Below are positions 32,325-39,971 of a stretch of 64,000 bases of DNA, piece by piece. The number at the start of each line of letters is the position of its first letter. The first letter of the stretch is position 1. Made by a program: the position numbers and the translations under genes. The notes below the pieces were generated by a model. That model made no database searches and had not been told where the DNA came from. It worked only from the letters and a program-made list of their open reading frames with translations. The DNA comes from Alkalibacterium sp049389645 (GTDB lineage Bacteria; Bacillota; Bacilli; Lactobacillales; Carnobacteriaceae_A): the NCBI RefSeq assembly GCF_049389645.1, contig NZ_CP186540.1:2294001-2358000 (forward strand), read 5' to 3'.

Positions 32325-33824
32325 ATGAGAGCATCAGTTAAGGTAGGTAAAAATCAAATTCTAGATACAATCGATAAACGTATTTACGGATCATTTATTG
32401 AACATCTAGGAAGAGCCGTTTACGAAGGAATATATGAACCGAGCCATCCGACCGCAAATGAGGAAGGCTTTAGACAAGACGTTCTCGATGTTATCAATGA
32501 ACTGAATGTCCCACTTATAAGATATCCGGGGGGGAATTTTGTTTCTGGTTATAATTGGGAAGATGGTATTGGTCCGAAAGAAGACCGGCCAAAGCGGCTG
32601 GATTTGGCCTGGAAGTCTGTTGAAACGAATGAAGTAGGCTTACAAGAGTTCATGAAGTGGGCAAAATCAGCGAATACCGACGTAAATATGGCCGTCAATC
32701 TAGGAACACGCGGCGTAGATGCTGCAAGAAATATTGTCGAGTATTGCAATCATCCGGGAGGAACATACTGGAGTGATTTAAGAAAAGCGAACGGGGCAAA
32801 AGAGCCTTACAATATCAAGACATGGTGTCTAGGCAACGAGATGGACGGCCCATGGCAGATCGGTGCGAAATCAGCTGACGAATATGGGCGTTTAGCAGCC
32901 GAGTCGGCCAAGGTCATGAAATGGGTCGATGACTCAATTGAACTGGTCCTTTGCGGAAGTTCCGGCAGTAAAATGCCAACATTCGGCGAGTGGGAGTATA
33001 CAGTACTGGAACATGCGTATGATCATGTTGATTTCTTATCCCTGCATCTTTATTGGGAAAACTTCGACAATGATCTACCTAATTTCTTGGCGAAATCACG
33101 TGAAATGGATCACTTCATTAAAGACGTTGTCTCCATCTGTGATGCGGTCAAAGCAAAAAAAGGTTCAGACAAAAAAATCAATTTATCATTTGATGAATGG
33201 AACGTCTGGTATCACTCAAAAGATGCTGATGCGAAACGTCAACCTTGGGATATCGCACCGCCTTTACTTGAAGATATTTATAACTTTGAAGATGCCTTAC
33301 TAGTGGGTCTCGGAATCATCACTTTATTAAATAACGCAGACAGAGTTAAAATTGCCTGTTTAGCTCAATTAGTAAATGTTATTGCGCCTATCATGACGAT
33401 CAAAGACGGCGAAGTATGGAAACAACCGACATTCTATCCATTTATGCAGGCGTCCAATTTCGGTCGCGGTAAAGTGTTAACTGTTCAATCAGATAGTCCG
33501 ACGTATGATTCAAAAGATTTCAAAGAAGTACCGTTTGTAGAATCAACAGTGATATTGAATGAAGAAAGTCAGGAAGTAGTTGTTTTTGCAGTCAATAGAT
33601 CTGAAAAGGATAGACTCTCATTCGATGTGCAACTGAATGATTTTGAAGGCTTGTCAATTATTGAGGCAACAGAATTGGCCGGTTACGATATAAAACTCAC
33701 GACAGATACTAATCATGAGTCAATGGAAATAAAAAATAATGAATCCTTTAATGTAAATAACAATTTAGTTTCCGGAGAAATCAAGCCATTGTCATGGAAC
33801 ATGATTCGTCTGTCATATAAATAA
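32325..33824 (+). CDS. abfA: GH51 alpha-L-arabinofuranosidase, 499 aa
   Basis: This intracellular retaining exo-enzyme releases L-arabinose from arabino-oligosaccharides. The TIM-barrel domain has the N-terminal YGSFIEHLGRAVYEGIYEP, RYPGGNFVSGYNWEDGIGP, the acid/base Glu in CLGNEMDGPW near 172 and the nucleophile Glu in LSFDEWNVWY near 290. A C-terminal beta-domain follows. Length and Glu spacing fit the Bacillus/Geobacillus AbfA enzymes. No signal peptide is present. GGGGAGGAA precedes the ATG. It is transcribed alone from an AraR/cre promoter, with a terminator after it. Confidence 0.95.
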   Translation: MRASVKVGKNQILDTIDKRIYGSFIEHLGRAVYEGIYEPSHPTANEEGFRQDVLDVINELNVPLIRYPGGNFVSGYNWEDGIGPKEDRPKRLDLAWKSVETNEVGLQEFMKWAKSANTDVNMAVNLGTRGVDAARNIVEYCNHPGGTYWSDLRKANGAKEPYNIKTWCLGNEMDGPWQIGAKSADEYGRLAAESAKVMKWVDDSIELVLCGSSGSKMPTFGEWEYTVLEHAYDHVDFLSLHLYWENFDNDLPNFLAKSREMDHFIKDVVSICDAVKAKKGSDKKINLSFDEWNVWYHSKDADAKRQPWDIAPPLLEDIYNFEDALLVGLGIITLLNNADRVKIACLAQLVNVIAPIMTIKDGEVWKQPTFYPFMQASNFGRGKVLTVQSDSPTYDSKDFKEVPFVESTVILNEESQEVVVFAVNRSEKDRLSFDVQLNDFEGLSIIEATELAGYDIKLTTDTNHESMEIKNNESFNVNNNLVSGEIKPLSWNMIRLSYK

Positions 33825-33861
33825 AAAATTATGAAGTAAATGTCCCAGCGATACCATTTAT

Positions 33862-33917
33862 AAACTGAAATCTTTATCATTTCTAGTCAAAATGATATAA
33901 GATTTCAGTTTTTTTAA
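33862..33917 (+). terminator. Terminator after first GH51 gene
   Basis: AAACTGAAATCTT and AAGATTTCAGTTT, with inner ATCATTT/AAATGAT, close a long hairpin ending in seven T residues. Confidence 0.88.
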
Positions 33918-33956
33918 AATAAACTAATTAGTCGTGGAGATTAATAAATAAGGCTT

Positions 33957-34545
33957 CATTCCACCATCTGCTATCCTGGGAATATATTTCTGATGGAAAA
34001 ATTTTTGTGTTTGAATGACTATGTGTGCTGAATGGCTCTAGTTGATGATTTGTCAGACTGGAAATATGAAAGGGAAGCATTTAAGAAAAAGATGACCCAT
34101 TAAATGGAAGTGCCGCAATGTACCAATATGCGCTTGATATTACAGCAGGTCCAGATGGCAAGTGTCATTTATACTATGTCCTTGATAAAGTTTCAATCGT
34201 TTCGGTTACCATTATTGACACACCAGCTGGCAAATTCAAGTTATATGGCTACATGAGAGATAAATAAGGAGATTTCTTAGGCAAGATAAAATAACGAAAC
34301 GCAATTTGACCCCGGTTTTTTAAACGGAGAAGAAATACCTTAGTATACTGGGTTTTGTACCGCAGAACATCCGTCCAGAAATGGAGCGATGGTTACAGTA
34401 ATGGAAAAAGATATGATGACTATTATTAATGATTTAGTATTTGACCTGCCTTAAAAAGATGGAATAGAGAGGTCTTTTGAAGAATACGCATTCTTCGAGG
34501 CACCCTCCCATCAGAAAAATTAAAGACACTGCTTTTTATTGAATT
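33957..34545 (+). pseudogene. Decayed GH43 glycosidase gene
   Basis: Translated in three frames, this stretch gives GH43 segments in the right order, separated by stops, frameshifts and a deletion: WEYISDGKIFVF, DLSDWKYEREAFKKK, DDPLNGSAAMYQYALDITAG, CHLYYVLDKVSIVSVTIID, PAGKFKLYGYMRDK, a DPGFLNGEE block, PQNIRPEMER, AMVTVMEKDMMTIIND and SFEEYAFFEAPS. This matches the common plan of intracellular GH43 xylosidase/arabinosidase proteins of about 310-350 residues, with the N-terminal catalytic region partly lost. It lies between two copies of the AraR/cre promoter cassette, so it was probably once an arabinose-regulated enzyme. Confidence 0.82.
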
Positions 34546-34740
34546 GGTCTGTAATTTTGTCAGAGGGATATACAAAAAATAAATGTATAAATTTTATTAA
34601 CTATGATTGTAAAAAAAACTTCTAAAGTAACTGATTTGTAAATTAATGATGCAAAACTTATGACACAAGAGTAGTAGCTTGAAAACTCATCCCTTTATGA
34701 GTCAATTGTCTTATAAATAATTAAAATATTTTATTTTTTA

Positions 34741-34779
34741 AAGAAAACGGTTGCACTTCTCTAAAAGTAGTGCTATATT
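34741..34779 (+). promoter_or_regulatory. araN promoter with cre
   Basis: TTGCAC (34751-34756), 17 bases, TATATT (34774-34779). AAGAAAACGGTTGCA (34741-34755) fits cre at 14 of 15 positions and overlaps the -35. Confidence 0.78.
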
Positions 34780-34785
34780 ATCTTT

Positions 34786-34801
34786 AAAGGTACGTACAAT
34801 T
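34786..34801. promoter_or_regulatory. AraR operator 2 (araN, proximal)
   Basis: AAAGGTACGTACAATT follows the -10 by 6 bases. The block from AGTGCTATATTA to the box is almost identical to that of the GH51 promoter. Confidence 0.82.
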
Positions 34802-34988
34802 AAATGATCAATTAATATAATAAAAGTAATTAAAAAAGAGATACCATACTTTTAATTGTATCATTTAGGTTGTATGATGCATAAAAAATGTTTAAAAAGT
34901 ACTATTAATAGGTATTTTACACACTTTGTAAAGATATACCTATGGTTATATTGATATTTATTAATATGAGGAGTGATGCTTTAGTTGT

Positions 34989-35004
34989 AAATGTACGTAC
35001 CATT
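34989..35004. promoter_or_regulatory. AraR operator 3 (araN, leader)
   Basis: AAATGTACGTACCATT is a second box in the araN leader, 203 bases downstream of operator 2. Paired AraR boxes are known to allow cooperative binding with looping. Confidence 0.8.
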
Positions 35005-35122
35005 TATGATTGAAAGTGTATTTTTAAAGAAGGGAATGGTAATTTGAAGTTATAATGAGTAGTAATTCGTTAGTTGTATTAATTTTTTATTTAAAATATA
35101 TATAAATATGGAGGAATGAAAA

Positions 35123-36481
35123 ATGGATTGGTCAAAAAGAGTTTTATCAAATGGATTTGTTTTAGCAAGTGCGTTAGTTTTATCGGCATGTGGTGGAGCA
35201 ACGGATGAAGAAGGCTCTACTGCTTCAGAAGAAGGTAACAGTACTAGCGGAAGTGAAGAAAATATCAATTTAACCTTTATGTTCCGTGGTGGTACTGATG
35301 AAAGAGATGCATATGATTTAGCAATTGCTGCATTCGAAGAAGAAAACTCAAACGTCTCAGTTGATGTTATAGCTACTGACCCAGATCAGTATGCCACTCA
35401 GCTTCAGGCATCTATTTCTGGTAATGACATACCTGACGTATTCTATGTTGGTCAAGGTGATGTCATGGCTTACGTAGATAATGGAATACTTAGAGACATA
35501 ACAGAAGATGTTGAAAATATTGATGTAGATTTAGATAATATCTGGCAATATGGTTTAGACAGTTACCGTTATGACGGCGAAAAAATTGGTGAAGGTTCAC
35601 TATATGCCCTGCCTAAAGACGTCGGTCCTTTTGCTCTTGGCTATAACAAAACCATGTTTGAAGCAGATGGTATAGAATTACCGGATAACGATATACCTTA
35701 TACTTGGGATGAATTTATTGAAGTCGGGAAGGAATTGACTTCTGAAAATCAGTGGGCTACAGGTTTGAACGTTAACTGGTCATTACAGTCTTTTGTCTGG
35801 AGCAATGGAGCTAGCTTCTTGAATGATGATTTAACAGAAGTAACAGTAAACACTCCTGAATTTGCAGAAGCTTTACAGTACTTCGCGGATATACAGAATG
35901 TTCACGGATTAACACCTTCAGTTGAACAAGCTCAGACACTTGATACTTACCAAAGATTTATGAATGGCGAAATTGCTTTCTTCCCGGTCGGACCTTGGGA
36001 TATGAGTACGTTTAATGAATTGGATTTTGAATATGATTTAATGCCTTGGCCAGCAGGGTCAACGGGTGAATCTGCTACATGGTTAGGCTCACTGGGAATT
36101 GCAGTTTCTGAATCTACAGAACATCCGGAAGCAGCAGTCGAATTGGCCTCTTATCTTTCAGCTAATTCAGAAGCTCAGAAAATGTTAGTTGAAGCAAACA
36201 TTCAGATTCCAAATAATATCGAAGTCGCTGAAGAGTGGGCATCAGATACAGAGTCTTTACCAAACAATAAACAAGAATTCTTAGATATTGCTGGTGATTA
36301 TGGTAGGAATTTACCTGCAGCCAAAACATATACTTCAGAATGGTATGATGAATTCTTTGTAAACATACAACCTGTGGTGGATGGAGATATGACAGCAGAG
36401 GAATATTTAGAAACTATCCAACCAAGAATGCAGGATTTATTAGATCAATCTATTACTCAACATGAACAATCAAAACAATAA
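35123..36481 (+). CDS. araN: Arabino-oligosaccharide-binding lipoprotein, 452 aa
   Basis: This is an extracellular solute-binding protein (family 1) anchored by lipid: lipobox VLSAC with Cys23, then a Ser/Glu/Gly linker. The fold motifs are DEAYDLAIAAFEEENSNV-like, IPDVFYVGQGDVMAY, PKDVGPFALGYNK and FFPVGPWDM. It is the first gene of an importer operon under AraR. By synteny with araNPQ of Bacillus subtilis it should bind alpha-1,5-arabino-oligosaccharides. A hairpin after its stop probably stabilises its message. A GGAGGAATG-type ribosome site precedes the ATG. Confidence 0.87.
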   Translation: MDWSKRVLSNGFVLASALVLSACGGATDEEGSTASEEGNSTSGSEENINLTFMFRGGTDERDAYDLAIAAFEEENSNVSVDVIATDPDQYATQLQASISGNDIPDVFYVGQGDVMAYVDNGILRDITEDVENIDVDLDNIWQYGLDSYRYDGEKIGEGSLYALPKDVGPFALGYNKTMFEADGIELPDNDIPYTWDEFIEVGKELTSENQWATGLNVNWSLQSFVWSNGASFLNDDLTEVTVNTPEFAEALQYFADIQNVHGLTPSVEQAQTLDTYQRFMNGEIAFFPVGPWDMSTFNELDFEYDLMPWPAGSTGESATWLGSLGIAVSESTEHPEAAVELASYLSANSEAQKMLVEANIQIPNNIEVAEEWASDTESLPNNKQEFLDIAGDYGRNLPAAKTYTSEWYDEFFVNIQPVVDGDMTAEEYLETIQPRMQDLLDQSITQHEQSKQ

Positions 36482-36500
36482 TTTTTATTAGAATGTATTG

Positions 36501-36520
36501 GGCTATCAGCATTGATAGCC
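36501..36520 (+). other. Intercistronic hairpin araN-araP
   Basis: GGCTATCA-GCAT-TGATAGCC is a perfect 8-bp hairpin without T-run between the binding protein and the permease. Such hairpins often raise binding-protein mRNA relative to downstream genes. Confidence 0.6.
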
Positions 36521-36547
36521 TAATATTCTAATTAGGAGGTCAAGCTC

Positions 36548-37486
36548 ATGAATGAAAGCCATACTGAAGTAAGCGAGGGGATTTCAACTTTTACTCGTAA
36601 AAGAAAAAGCAATTTATTTAAAAATGAACATCGATATGCTTTGATTTTTGTTTTACCACCAGTCATTGGGTTTATGTTATTTGCTTTAGTCCCGTTACTT
36701 ATCAGTTTTTATGCTTCTTTTACAAACTGGAATGGATTAAGACAAATGTCATTTATCGGTTTAGAGAATTATCGCAATTTGTTTTCTGACAGCTATTTTT
36801 GGACAACCTTAGGCAATACATTTTATCTGATGTTAGGTATTCCTATAGGCTTGACATTGTCTTTTTTACTGGCATTAGCATTAAATAGAAAAATTCCAGG
36901 TAAAAACACTTTCAGAGTAATCTATTACATTCCTGTTGTTTCTTCATTAGCAGCCATTTCGATTTTATGGCAGTGGGCTTATAACGGTGATTTTGGTTTA
37001 TTTAACCAGGCTTTAGCTTATATTGGCATTGACGGACCCAATTGGCTGCAAAATACAGCTACGATCAAGCCGGCTATTATTTTGATGACAGTATGGAAAG
37101 GGCTGGGATATTCAATGCTTTTATATTTAGCAGCCATACAGAGTGTGCCTAGAACTTTCTATGAAGCAGCATCATTGGACGGCGCATCTTCCTTCCAGCG
37201 TCTTGTATATATTACTTGGCCAATGGTAAAACCCGTTACTTTCTTCTTGATCGTGACAAATATCATCGGTGGTGCACAGATGTTTACTGAAATCAATATC
37301 ATGACTCCAACTGGAGGACCAATGTATTCTTCTGCAACACTAGTCTGGTATTTATGGCAGCAAGCGTTCAATTACTGGAAGATGGGCTATGCTTCAGCAA
37401 TGTCTGTTGTTTTAGGGTTATTGATCTTTACCATAACTGCATTACAATTTTACATGGACAGAAAATCCAGCTATAAACTAGATTAA
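36548..37486 (+). CDS. araP: Sugar ABC permease AraP, 312 aa
   Basis: This is a MalF-like inner-membrane subunit with six main helices after a cytoplasmic N-terminal tail. RYALIFVLPPVIGFMLFALVPL is the first helix. The coupling EAA loop reads EAASLDGASSFQRLVYITWPMV near residue 206. TTAGGAGG precedes the ATG. It should pair with AraQ. No ATPase gene is present in the operon, so a shared MsmX-type ATPase encoded elsewhere must power it. Confidence 0.9.
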   Translation: MNESHTEVSEGISTFTRKRKSNLFKNEHRYALIFVLPPVIGFMLFALVPLLISFYASFTNWNGLRQMSFIGLENYRNLFSDSYFWTTLGNTFYLMLGIPIGLTLSFLLALALNRKIPGKNTFRVIYYIPVVSSLAAISILWQWAYNGDFGLFNQALAYIGIDGPNWLQNTATIKPAIILMTVWKGLGYSMLLYLAAIQSVPRTFYEAASLDGASSFQRLVYITWPMVKPVTFFLIVTNIIGGAQMFTEINIMTPTGGPMYSSATLVWYLWQQAFNYWKMGYASAMSVVLGLLIFTITALQFYMDRKSSYKLD

Positions 37487-37498
37487 GGATGATATAAA

Positions 37499-38335
37499 AT
37501 GAAAAGAGAATCTAAAATAGGAAATATCATTATCTTTACTATTTTACTCATAGGATCAGTTGTAATGATAGCGCCACTTATATGGATGTTGTCCACTGCA
37601 TTTAAGGAAAGAAGCAGCGTTTTTGCTCTTCCTCCTGAGTGGATACCGGATCCGATTACATTTGAACCCTTTCAACGATTATTAGAAATCGATACACTAT
37701 GGAGTGGGATAAGAAATTCCTTGATAGTGTCATTTACAGTAACCATCATAGGGTCATTTACGTCTAGTTTGGCAGCTTTTTCTTTTGCGAAATTAAGATT
37801 GCCTTTCAAGAATCTTCTATTCTTATTGCTGCTTGCTGGAATCATGATTCCATATCCAAGTATTATGATACCTCAGTTTGCGATTTTCTCTCAAATCGGT
37901 TGGGTAGACACGCTTTTACCACTAATTATACCCGGTTTGTTTGGTAACATTATAATGATTTTCTTCTTGAAACAATATTTATCCAACATACCCGATTCGA
38001 TCGTTGAAGCAGCAAAAATAGATGGTGCAGGGTATTTCCAGATGTTTTATAAGTTGATCGTACCTGCAATCAAGCCAGCTATTGCAGCACAATTTATTTT
38101 GTGGTTCATGGCTGCCTGGAATGACTATCTTGCGCCTTTATTATATTTAAGAAGTCCTGATAAATTAACATTGCAAGTAGTAATAGCAAACTTAAATGCG
38201 ACCTATGCCATTCAAACGGATTATCCGTTGATTATGGCTGCATCGGTTATTTCTTTATTACCTGTTTTGATTATATTTATTGTTTTCCAGAAACAAATTA
38301 TAGAAAACGTTGCGTTAAGTGGCGTAAAAGGATAA
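37499..38335 (+). CDS. araQ: Sugar ABC permease AraQ, 278 aa
   Basis: This is a MalG-like permease subunit, with six helices and the EAA loop VEAAKIDGAGYFQMFYKLIVP near residue 160. It starts 12 bases after araP with only a weak ribosome site (GGATGAT), suggesting coupled translation. It completes the membrane pore of the arabino-oligosaccharide importer. Confidence 0.9.
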   Translation: MKRESKIGNIIIFTILLIGSVVMIAPLIWMLSTAFKERSSVFALPPEWIPDPITFEPFQRLLEIDTLWSGIRNSLIVSFTVTIIGSFTSSLAAFSFAKLRLPFKNLLFLLLLAGIMIPYPSIMIPQFAIFSQIGWVDTLLPLIIPGLFGNIIMIFFLKQYLSNIPDSIVEAAKIDGAGYFQMFYKLIVPAIKPAIAAQFILWFMAAWNDYLAPLLYLRSPDKLTLQVVIANLNATYAIQTDYPLIMAASVISLLPVLIIFIVFQKQIIENVALSGVKG

Positions 38336-38365
38336 TAAGCTTTTATAGGAAGGAGGGAGTAAGAT

Positions 38366-38980
38366 ATGCCGGAGAAGATAATGGGTTTTTTAGAAGTAGG
38401 GATGTATTATATCTATCTTAATGTGCTTTGGTTCATAGGTGTGTTGACGGGACTTGTATTTTTCGGTCTCATACCATCTTCTTTAACTGTTCAGATGATA
38501 TTGGCCGATGAAGACTTTTATAATAGACATCAATCACTAAAAGCGATGACCAAGCAATTTGTAAGGTTGTACAAAATGAATGTGAAAAAGTATTGGAAAC
38601 TTTCTGCTTTATACAGTGTTGTTATAGGTTTTATGGTTCTTAATTTGAACATCGTTTTTAAAGTTGAAGAACTCAATCTTTTAATCTACATCACAGTGAT
38701 ATATTCTGTTTTCACGTTCGTCCATGTTCTGTTTTTATTACCAGTACTTCAACTAACCTCAGGAGCAGTACGTGATAAAATCAAGTTGGCTATCGGTGCC
38801 CCTTTCTTGAACTTGAAAGTAACCTTTTTCAATTTATTGTTGATCTTCACGGTTTCAGTATTAGTGATTTTTTATCCAGTGGGAGTAGTTCTAATATATC
38901 CAGTGGGATTATTAGAACTAACGAGACGATTAAATATGTTCGGTTTAGAAGAAAAACGATTAATTAAATTTACGGAGTGA
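38366..38980 (+). CDS. DUF624 (YesL-like) membrane protein, 204 aa
   Basis: This is a DUF624 family protein with about five membrane helices (starting near 17-40, 75-95, 105-130 and 150-190). The N-terminal MYYIYLNVLWFIGVLTGLVFFGLIPS is typical. Family members are nearly always encoded beside carbohydrate ABC importers and polysaccharide lyases or hydrolases, but their function is unknown. AGGAGGGAG precedes the ATG. Its stop overlaps the ribosome site of the following GH43 gene. Confidence 0.82.
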   Translation: MPEKIMGFLEVGMYYIYLNVLWFIGVLTGLVFFGLIPSSLTVQMILADEDFYNRHQSLKAMTKQFVRLYKMNVKKYWKLSALYSVVIGFMVLNLNIVFKVEELNLLIYITVIYSVFTFVHVLFLLPVLQLTSGAVRDKIKLAIGAPFLNLKVTFFNLLLIFTVSVLVIFYPVGVVLIYPVGLLELTRRLNMFGLEEKRLIKFTE

Positions 38981-38982
38981 TC

Positions 38983-39951
38983 ATGTTGTCAAAAGAATAC
39001 GATTACACAAATCCTATTGTTCCTGAGAGAGCGGATCCATGGGTGTATAAACATAACGACGGCTTTTATTATTTTACCGGTTCTGTTCCAGGATATCAGT
39101 CGATAGAATTAAGAAGAGCCAAAAATTTAAATGATTTAGAAAATGCAGAAAAAGTAACGGTCTGGAATGCTCACGAATCAGGAGAAATGAGCCAGTTGAT
39201 CTGGGCGCCTGAAATTCACTACATCAATAACAAGTGGTATATTTATTTTGCCGCAGCACCCTCAGATAAACCAAAAAATGAAATTTTTCAACACCGTATG
39301 TACGCCATCGAGTGTTCGGAAGACGATCCAATGACAGATGATTGGGTTGAAAAAGGACAGGTCGAAACACATATCAATAGTTTTTGCTTGGATGCAACGA
39401 CTTTTGAACACGATGATACGCTGTATTATGTCTGGGCTCAAAAAGATCCGGCAATTCCAGGCAATTCAAATCTGTATATTTCAGAAATGGAAAATCCCTG
39501 GACATTAAAGGGGCAAGCCACACTTCTCAGTATTCCAGAGTTCGAATGGGAAAAAATTGGATTTTTGGTCAACGAAGGACCCGCTGTCATTAAAAATGAT
39601 GATAAGCTGTTCATTACTTATTCTGCTAGTGCCACTGACGAAAATTATGCAATGGGACTCCTTTGGGCAGATGCTGAGAGTGATTTGCTGGATGGTTATT
39701 CCTGGCATAAATCAGAACACCCGGTTTTCGTTTCTTCTGAAGAGAATAGCCTTTATGGTCCCGGCCATAATTCTTTTACAAAATCAGAGGATGATAAGTA
39801 TGACGTGTTGATTTTTCATGCGCGTCCTGAAAAAAATAAAGAAGGAGATCCCTTGGACAATCCTGATCGTCACGCAAATGCTCAAATCTTCGGATGGGAT
39901 GAAAATGGGTTTCCAGTTTTCGGAGAACCTGGGTCTCCTGCAGTCAATTGA
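38983..39951 (+). CDS. GH43 intracellular arabinofuranosidase/arabinanase, 322 aa
   Basis: This is a single-domain GH43 propeller without a signal peptide. Catalytic base Asp18 is in ERADPWV, the pKa modulator is probably an Asp near CLDATTFEHDD, and the acid Glu198 is in LVNEGPAVIK. ARAWAPEIH-like LIWAPEIHYI and YGPGHNSFT are family marks. It is similar to exo-acting alpha-L-arabinofuranosidases that trim arabino-oligosaccharides. The ATG at 38983 is used, 2 bases after the DUF624 stop, with ACGGAGTG before it. In the AraNPQ operon it would act on imported oligomers. Confidence 0.88.
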   Translation: MLSKEYDYTNPIVPERADPWVYKHNDGFYYFTGSVPGYQSIELRRAKNLNDLENAEKVTVWNAHESGEMSQLIWAPEIHYINNKWYIYFAAAPSDKPKNEIFQHRMYAIECSEDDPMTDDWVEKGQVETHINSFCLDATTFEHDDTLYYVWAQKDPAIPGNSNLYISEMENPWTLKGQATLLSIPEFEWEKIGFLVNEGPAVIKNDDKLFITYSASATDENYAMGLLWADAESDLLDGYSWHKSEHPVFVSSEENSLYGPGHNSFTKSEDDKYDVLIFHARPEKNKEGDPLDNPDRHANAQIFGWDENGFPVFGEPGSPAVN

Positions 39952-39971
39952 TCACGGGAAGGATACGCCAA

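Larger units (their letters stand above)
34546..35122. other. AT-rich regulatory region upstream of araN
   Basis: This 580-base region has no gene. It holds the araN promoter, cre and two AraR boxes about 200 bases apart (listed separately), leaving an untranslated leader of about 330 bases after the promoter. Confidence 0.7.

Noticed and set aside
32929..33303. 124-codon alternate frame inside the GH51 gene
   Set aside because: It lies fully within a clear GH51 coding region in another frame, with no ribosome site. It is a coding shadow.
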